Below are positions 61,601-64,000 of a stretch of 64,000 nt of DNA, piece after piece. Numbering within the stretch: the stretch's first letter is position 1; every line of letters starts with the position of its first letter. The DNA lies in contig NZ_KB893715.1 in assembly GCF_000374165.1 (NCBI RefSeq), forward strand, positions 66,679 to 130,678, in the 5' to 3' direction. The position numbers and the translations under genes are program-made. Origin of the DNA: Parafrankia elaeagni (GTDB lineage Bacteria; Actinomycetota; Actinomycetes; Frankiales; Frankiaceae). The notes beneath the pieces were generated by a model. The model made no database searches, was not told the origin of the DNA, and saw nothing but the letters and a program-made list of their open reading frames with translations.

Positions 61601-61696
61601 CCAGGCGCCTTTCTCCGCGAGGGCGCGGGCGCGTCCCACACCCCCGCCGGCTCCGGTGACGATGGCGCACTTTCCTGCGAGCGTCGTCAGTCGTCC
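61601..61696 (-). pseudogene. N-terminal stub of an SDR gene
   Basis: The minus strand reads LAGKCAIVTGAGGGVGRAR then ALAEKGAW, an SDR cofactor loop that stops after about 30 residues where the P450 3' end begins. No start codon or continuation was found. It resembles the SDR at 8828-9577 in its VTGAGGGVGR loop. Confidence 0.55.
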
Positions 61697-61715
61697 TCCC
61701 AGGCGGACACTGCCT

Positions 61716-61759
<44 letters not shown>

Positions 61760-61921
61760 AGGGCAAGACCGACGGCCGACCCGACCTCTATCTCCGGTGA
61801 TGTATGGCGATGATCAGGGGCACGGCGAGCTGGAGGTAGTGGCGCACCGGCCGGGCTCGCCGCGCCCAGCCGGTGCACCACGTTCGGCGGTCCTCCTCGA
61901 CAGTGCTCCGGACAGCCGTGC

Positions 61922-63184
61922 TCAGGACAGCGGCATGACCTTGCCACAGATGTGGGGCGGGTCCTGCACCGAGAACGACGCAGAGGTGAACCGGACGAAC
62001 GAATAGCAGCGTGAGACGTCCTGGTACGCCGTGAGGTCCAACGCTCCCGGGAGGAAGCCACCGGCCGTGTAGTCGCGAACCTGCCGCAGGTTGCGGATGA
62101 GATCCGACCTGGTCGGGCAGTCACCGGCTCGCCGGACGCCCTCGATGAACATGTCGGCCATGATCCAGCCGTTCACCGCGATGGTCCGCTCCGGCGGCTG
62201 GGATTCAGGTGCGTATCGCGCCATGGCCTGACGGAATTCCTGGTGAACCGGAAGGTTCAGCTCGAACGGGAGAATGTCCAGGTAGACGTACACGCCGTCG
62301 AGGAGTGGGCCGTACCGCCGGAGGGTGTCCGAGTCGTAGAGGCTGCCCGGCGTCAGGACGACCTTGAGGGACAGCCCGCCCGTCCGGACCGCTTCCATCA
62401 GCGAGATGGCCTGCGGAAGGAGAACCATTCCGGCCACGGTGTCCGCGCCGGACGCCTTGATCTGTTGTATGGCCTGCGTGGAGAAGAGCCCGTTCCCGTT
62501 CATATCGATTTCTGCCACCACCTCGACGCCGGCGGTCCGCATGCTGTTGGCGATTGCCTCCCGACCCCCCTGCGAGATCGGGTCGGCGAAGACGCCGAGG
62601 ACAGCGGCCTTGGTTCCGCCGCGGGCTCGGACGAACTCCCCCCACGTCGTCGTGGACGAGGTGGGGGAAACGGATCTGGACCACGAGAACATGTTCTCGA
62701 GTGTCGACCAGGACGGCTCGAGGCCTGGACCGAAGACCGGAACACCCTGATCATGCAGGTACTCCGCGGACCCCCTGGTAGCTGTCGTCAGCTCAAGAAT
62801 CGAGAAGACCCCTTCGCGTTCCACGAGCGCCTCGGCGGCGTTCTGGTTGCCCTCGTCGGTGCCGAAGTCGTCCTGCCAGACAAACGTGAGGCTGCGCCCG
62901 TTCACGCCGCCCTCGGCGTTCTCCGAAGCAAAGCGCGCCTCGACCCCGGACTGGAAGCTGCTGAACACGTTGGCCATCTGGCCGCTGTTCGGGTAGATCA
63001 GACCGGCCTTGATGGCGTCAGACGTGACCCCGGGGCTGACACAGGCGGCGCCGGGGCTTCCGTCATCGCCGCCGATGCCGCAGGCCGTCGCAGCGGCGAG
63101 GGTGACAGCGGCCAACGCTGCCGCACGGCGGCTGTGCCCGCCGCCGGGACGCCGGGGTCGTAAGTGTCCTGTGCCTGTTTCCAC
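61922..63184 (-). CDS. ABC transporter substrate-binding lipoprotein (branched-chain-type)
   Basis: The protein has 420 residues from GTG 63184, with an AAGGAG site seven bases upstream. A basic N-terminus (RPRRPGG ... SRR), a hydrophobic segment and TACGIGG with Cys near residue 35 indicate a lipoprotein, although the lipobox ATAC is weak. The mature domain is a Peripla_BP_6 fold: KAGLIYPNSGQMANVFSSFQSG, ARFASENAEGGVNGRSLTFVWQDDFG and VNGWIMADMFIEGVRRAGDCPTR. It carries two extra Cys pairs near the C-terminus that could form disulfides. No permease genes are nearby. Confidence 0.87.
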   Translation of the reverse strand: METGTGHLRPRRPGGGHSRRAAALAAVTLAAATACGIGGDDGSPGAACVSPGVTSDAIKAGLIYPNSGQMANVFSSFQSGVEARFASENAEGGVNGRSLTFVWQDDFGTDEGNQNAAEALVEREGVFSILELTTATRGSAEYLHDQGVPVFGPGLEPSWSTLENMFSWSRSVSPTSSTTTWGEFVRARGGTKAAVLGVFADPISQGGREAIANSMRTAGVEVVAEIDMNGNGLFSTQAIQQIKASGADTVAGMVLLPQAISLMEAVRTGGLSLKVVLTPGSLYDSDTLRRYGPLLDGVYVYLDILPFELNLPVHQEFRQAMARYAPESQPPERTIAVNGWIMADMFIEGVRRAGDCPTRSDLIRNLRQVRDYTAGGFLPGALDLTAYQDVSRCYSFVRFTSASFSVQDPPHICGKVMPLS

Positions 63185-63670
63185 AATTCTCCTTGGAAAA
63201 GAGAGCAACACGTGAGGGGCCTGGCGGTGCAGGTTGCTCTCGTTTTCCGGTTTGTCCGGTTTCGCCGGGTGAGTGAGGACCTGGTATGCCGCCATTTCTT
63301 CTCCATGGCCGCGGCGAAAGACGCCGCATTCCCCTCGGAGGAGCACGGGCATCCTTGCCGCGGTGGGTGGCTAGGAGTCGGCAGCCCACGGATTGCGTAC
63401 TAAGCAAATTGTGTTCTGTCTGAACAGTCGGCACAGCATACATGCGCGCCTTGGCACCCTCCGGGCGCCCGGCTGCCAGGTTCGCGCAGCCCGGTTGCGC
63501 CAAGGCGGCGTGACGGGGTCAGGGGTTGGTCGTGTCGCGTTGGCGAGGCGGTTAGTGGCCTGCTGAGCGACAGCCTTCGATCTTGACGCCTGCCTGTGGT
63601 GTACGTATTCTACAGATGTTGTTCGATCAGTCCTGCATGTGGGGTGGGCGGGTGTCGACAGCTGGAGTGC
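63185..63670. other. Divergent intergenic region, no gene seen
   Basis: No supported coding frame. GTACTAAGCAAATTGTG near 63399 and GTATTCTACAGATGTTG near 63604 are the only AT-rich, promoter-like patches. A short GTTC-N5-GAAC element lies at 63413-63425. Confidence 0.35.
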
Positions 63671-64000
63671 ATGATCTCGGTCGGCGATCATGCACTGGAG
63701 CATCCGCGGATGTGGCTGGACCGGCTGCCGGCGCGGTTCGCGGAGGCAGCGCCGTGGGTGGTGCCTGAGAGGGAGGAGGGGTTCTGGGTGTGTGAGGGGC
63801 GGCGGGTGCCGACGACGGGGCTGGGGGCGTCGGCGGGTCGGGACCTCAGGGAGTTCACGACGAAGCCGCTGCGGTTCGACGAGATGCGACCGGGGTGCTA
63901 CGACTCGGCGGCGCGGCTGGCGGACATGGACGTCGACGGGGTGGCGTCGCTGTGCTTTTGTCGTTCCCGCGGTTCTGCGGGCAGGTGTTCCACGAGGCGG
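63671..64000 (+). pseudogene. Amidohydrolase N-terminus with a probable frameshift, running off the window
   Basis: The frame from ATG 63671 reads MISVGDHALEHPRMWLDRLPARF, DEMRPGCYDSAARLADMDVDGVASLCF, the normal start of the metal-dependent amidohydrolase family to which 55649-57001 belongs, with GDH instead of the usual DDH at the first metal motif. After LCF at about 63958 the family sequence continues only in another frame (FPRFCGQVFHEA), so one base has been lost in or near CTTTTG. It may be a sequencing error or a true pseudogene; the rest lies outside. Confidence 0.6.

Overview
The window is high-GC DNA with dense coding on both strands, many GTG starts, lipoprotein solute-binding proteins, stacked TetR regulators, SDRs, acyl-CoA enzymes, a CaiB-type CoA-transferase and P450s. 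This is the style of a large-genome actinomycete that degrades many carbon sources. A Frankia/Pseudofrankia-type organism fits best, but that is an inference from gene content and not from a marker gene.

Layout. 1-9.6 kb: end of a thiolase-like protein, a branched-chain-type ABC binding lipoprotein, a two-gene Rieske oxygenase operon, an aldehyde dehydrogenase, a family III CoA-transferase and two SDRs. 9.8-13.1 kb: two related TetR genes, an HIT protein and a graveyard of transposase and aldo-keto reductase fragments. 13.1-18.2 kb: a PAS/GAF/GGDEF diguanylate cyclase, a VOC protein, an SDR and a dihydrolipoamide dehydrogenase. 18.3-26.4 kb: a leucine/acyl-CoA degradation block (enoyl-CoA hydratase, methylcrotonyl-CoA carboxylase alpha, HMG-CoA lyase, acyl-CoA dehydrogenase, TetR). 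Three genes in or beside it have lost their middles: an acyl-CoA dehydrogenase, the carboxyltransferase subunit and crotonyl-CoA carboxylase/reductase. 26.8-29.7 kb: an FdhF/YdeP-type molybdo-oxidoreductase overlapping a 3-oxoacid CoA-transferase B subunit. 30-34 kb: a PPOX protein, two SDR-type proteins and a hotdog thioesterase. 34-37.7 kb: a compact, translationally coupled operon (acyl-CoA-dehydrogenase-like flavoprotein, PhnD-like binding protein without signal peptide, TusA-like/diiron fusion) facing a NifU-like protein across a palindrome. 37.8-42.1 kb: the selenocysteine machinery selD, tRNA-Sec, selA, selB. 42.2-49.1 kb: a TetR-controlled redox group (quinone oxidoreductase, DoxX, two NmrA-like proteins, LLM flavin enzyme) and a TetR/siderophore-interacting pair. 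49.3-55.4 kb: the CoA-transferase A subunit, then mcl, mcd, mch and ecm of the ethylmalonyl-CoA pathway. 55.6-64 kb: amidohydrolases, a VOC-like protein, two P450s and a second ABC binding lipoprotein.

How it fits together. Leucine carbon passes through methylcrotonyl-CoA and HMG-CoA to acetoacetate. The separated ScoA and ScoB would activate acetoacetate, and the ethylmalonyl-CoA enzymes would assimilate the resulting acetyl units. A palindrome, GTTAGC-N4-GCTAAC or its GTTAGT variant, precedes the hydratase, the carboxylase genes, scoA and mcl, which suggests one regulon across 31 kb.

The two most interesting observations are the Rieske pair at 2.4-4.6 kb, where one protein keeps only the Rieske ligands and the other only the mononuclear-iron ligands, and the uncharacterised sulfur/flavin/diiron cluster beside the selenocysteine genes at 34-37.7 kb.
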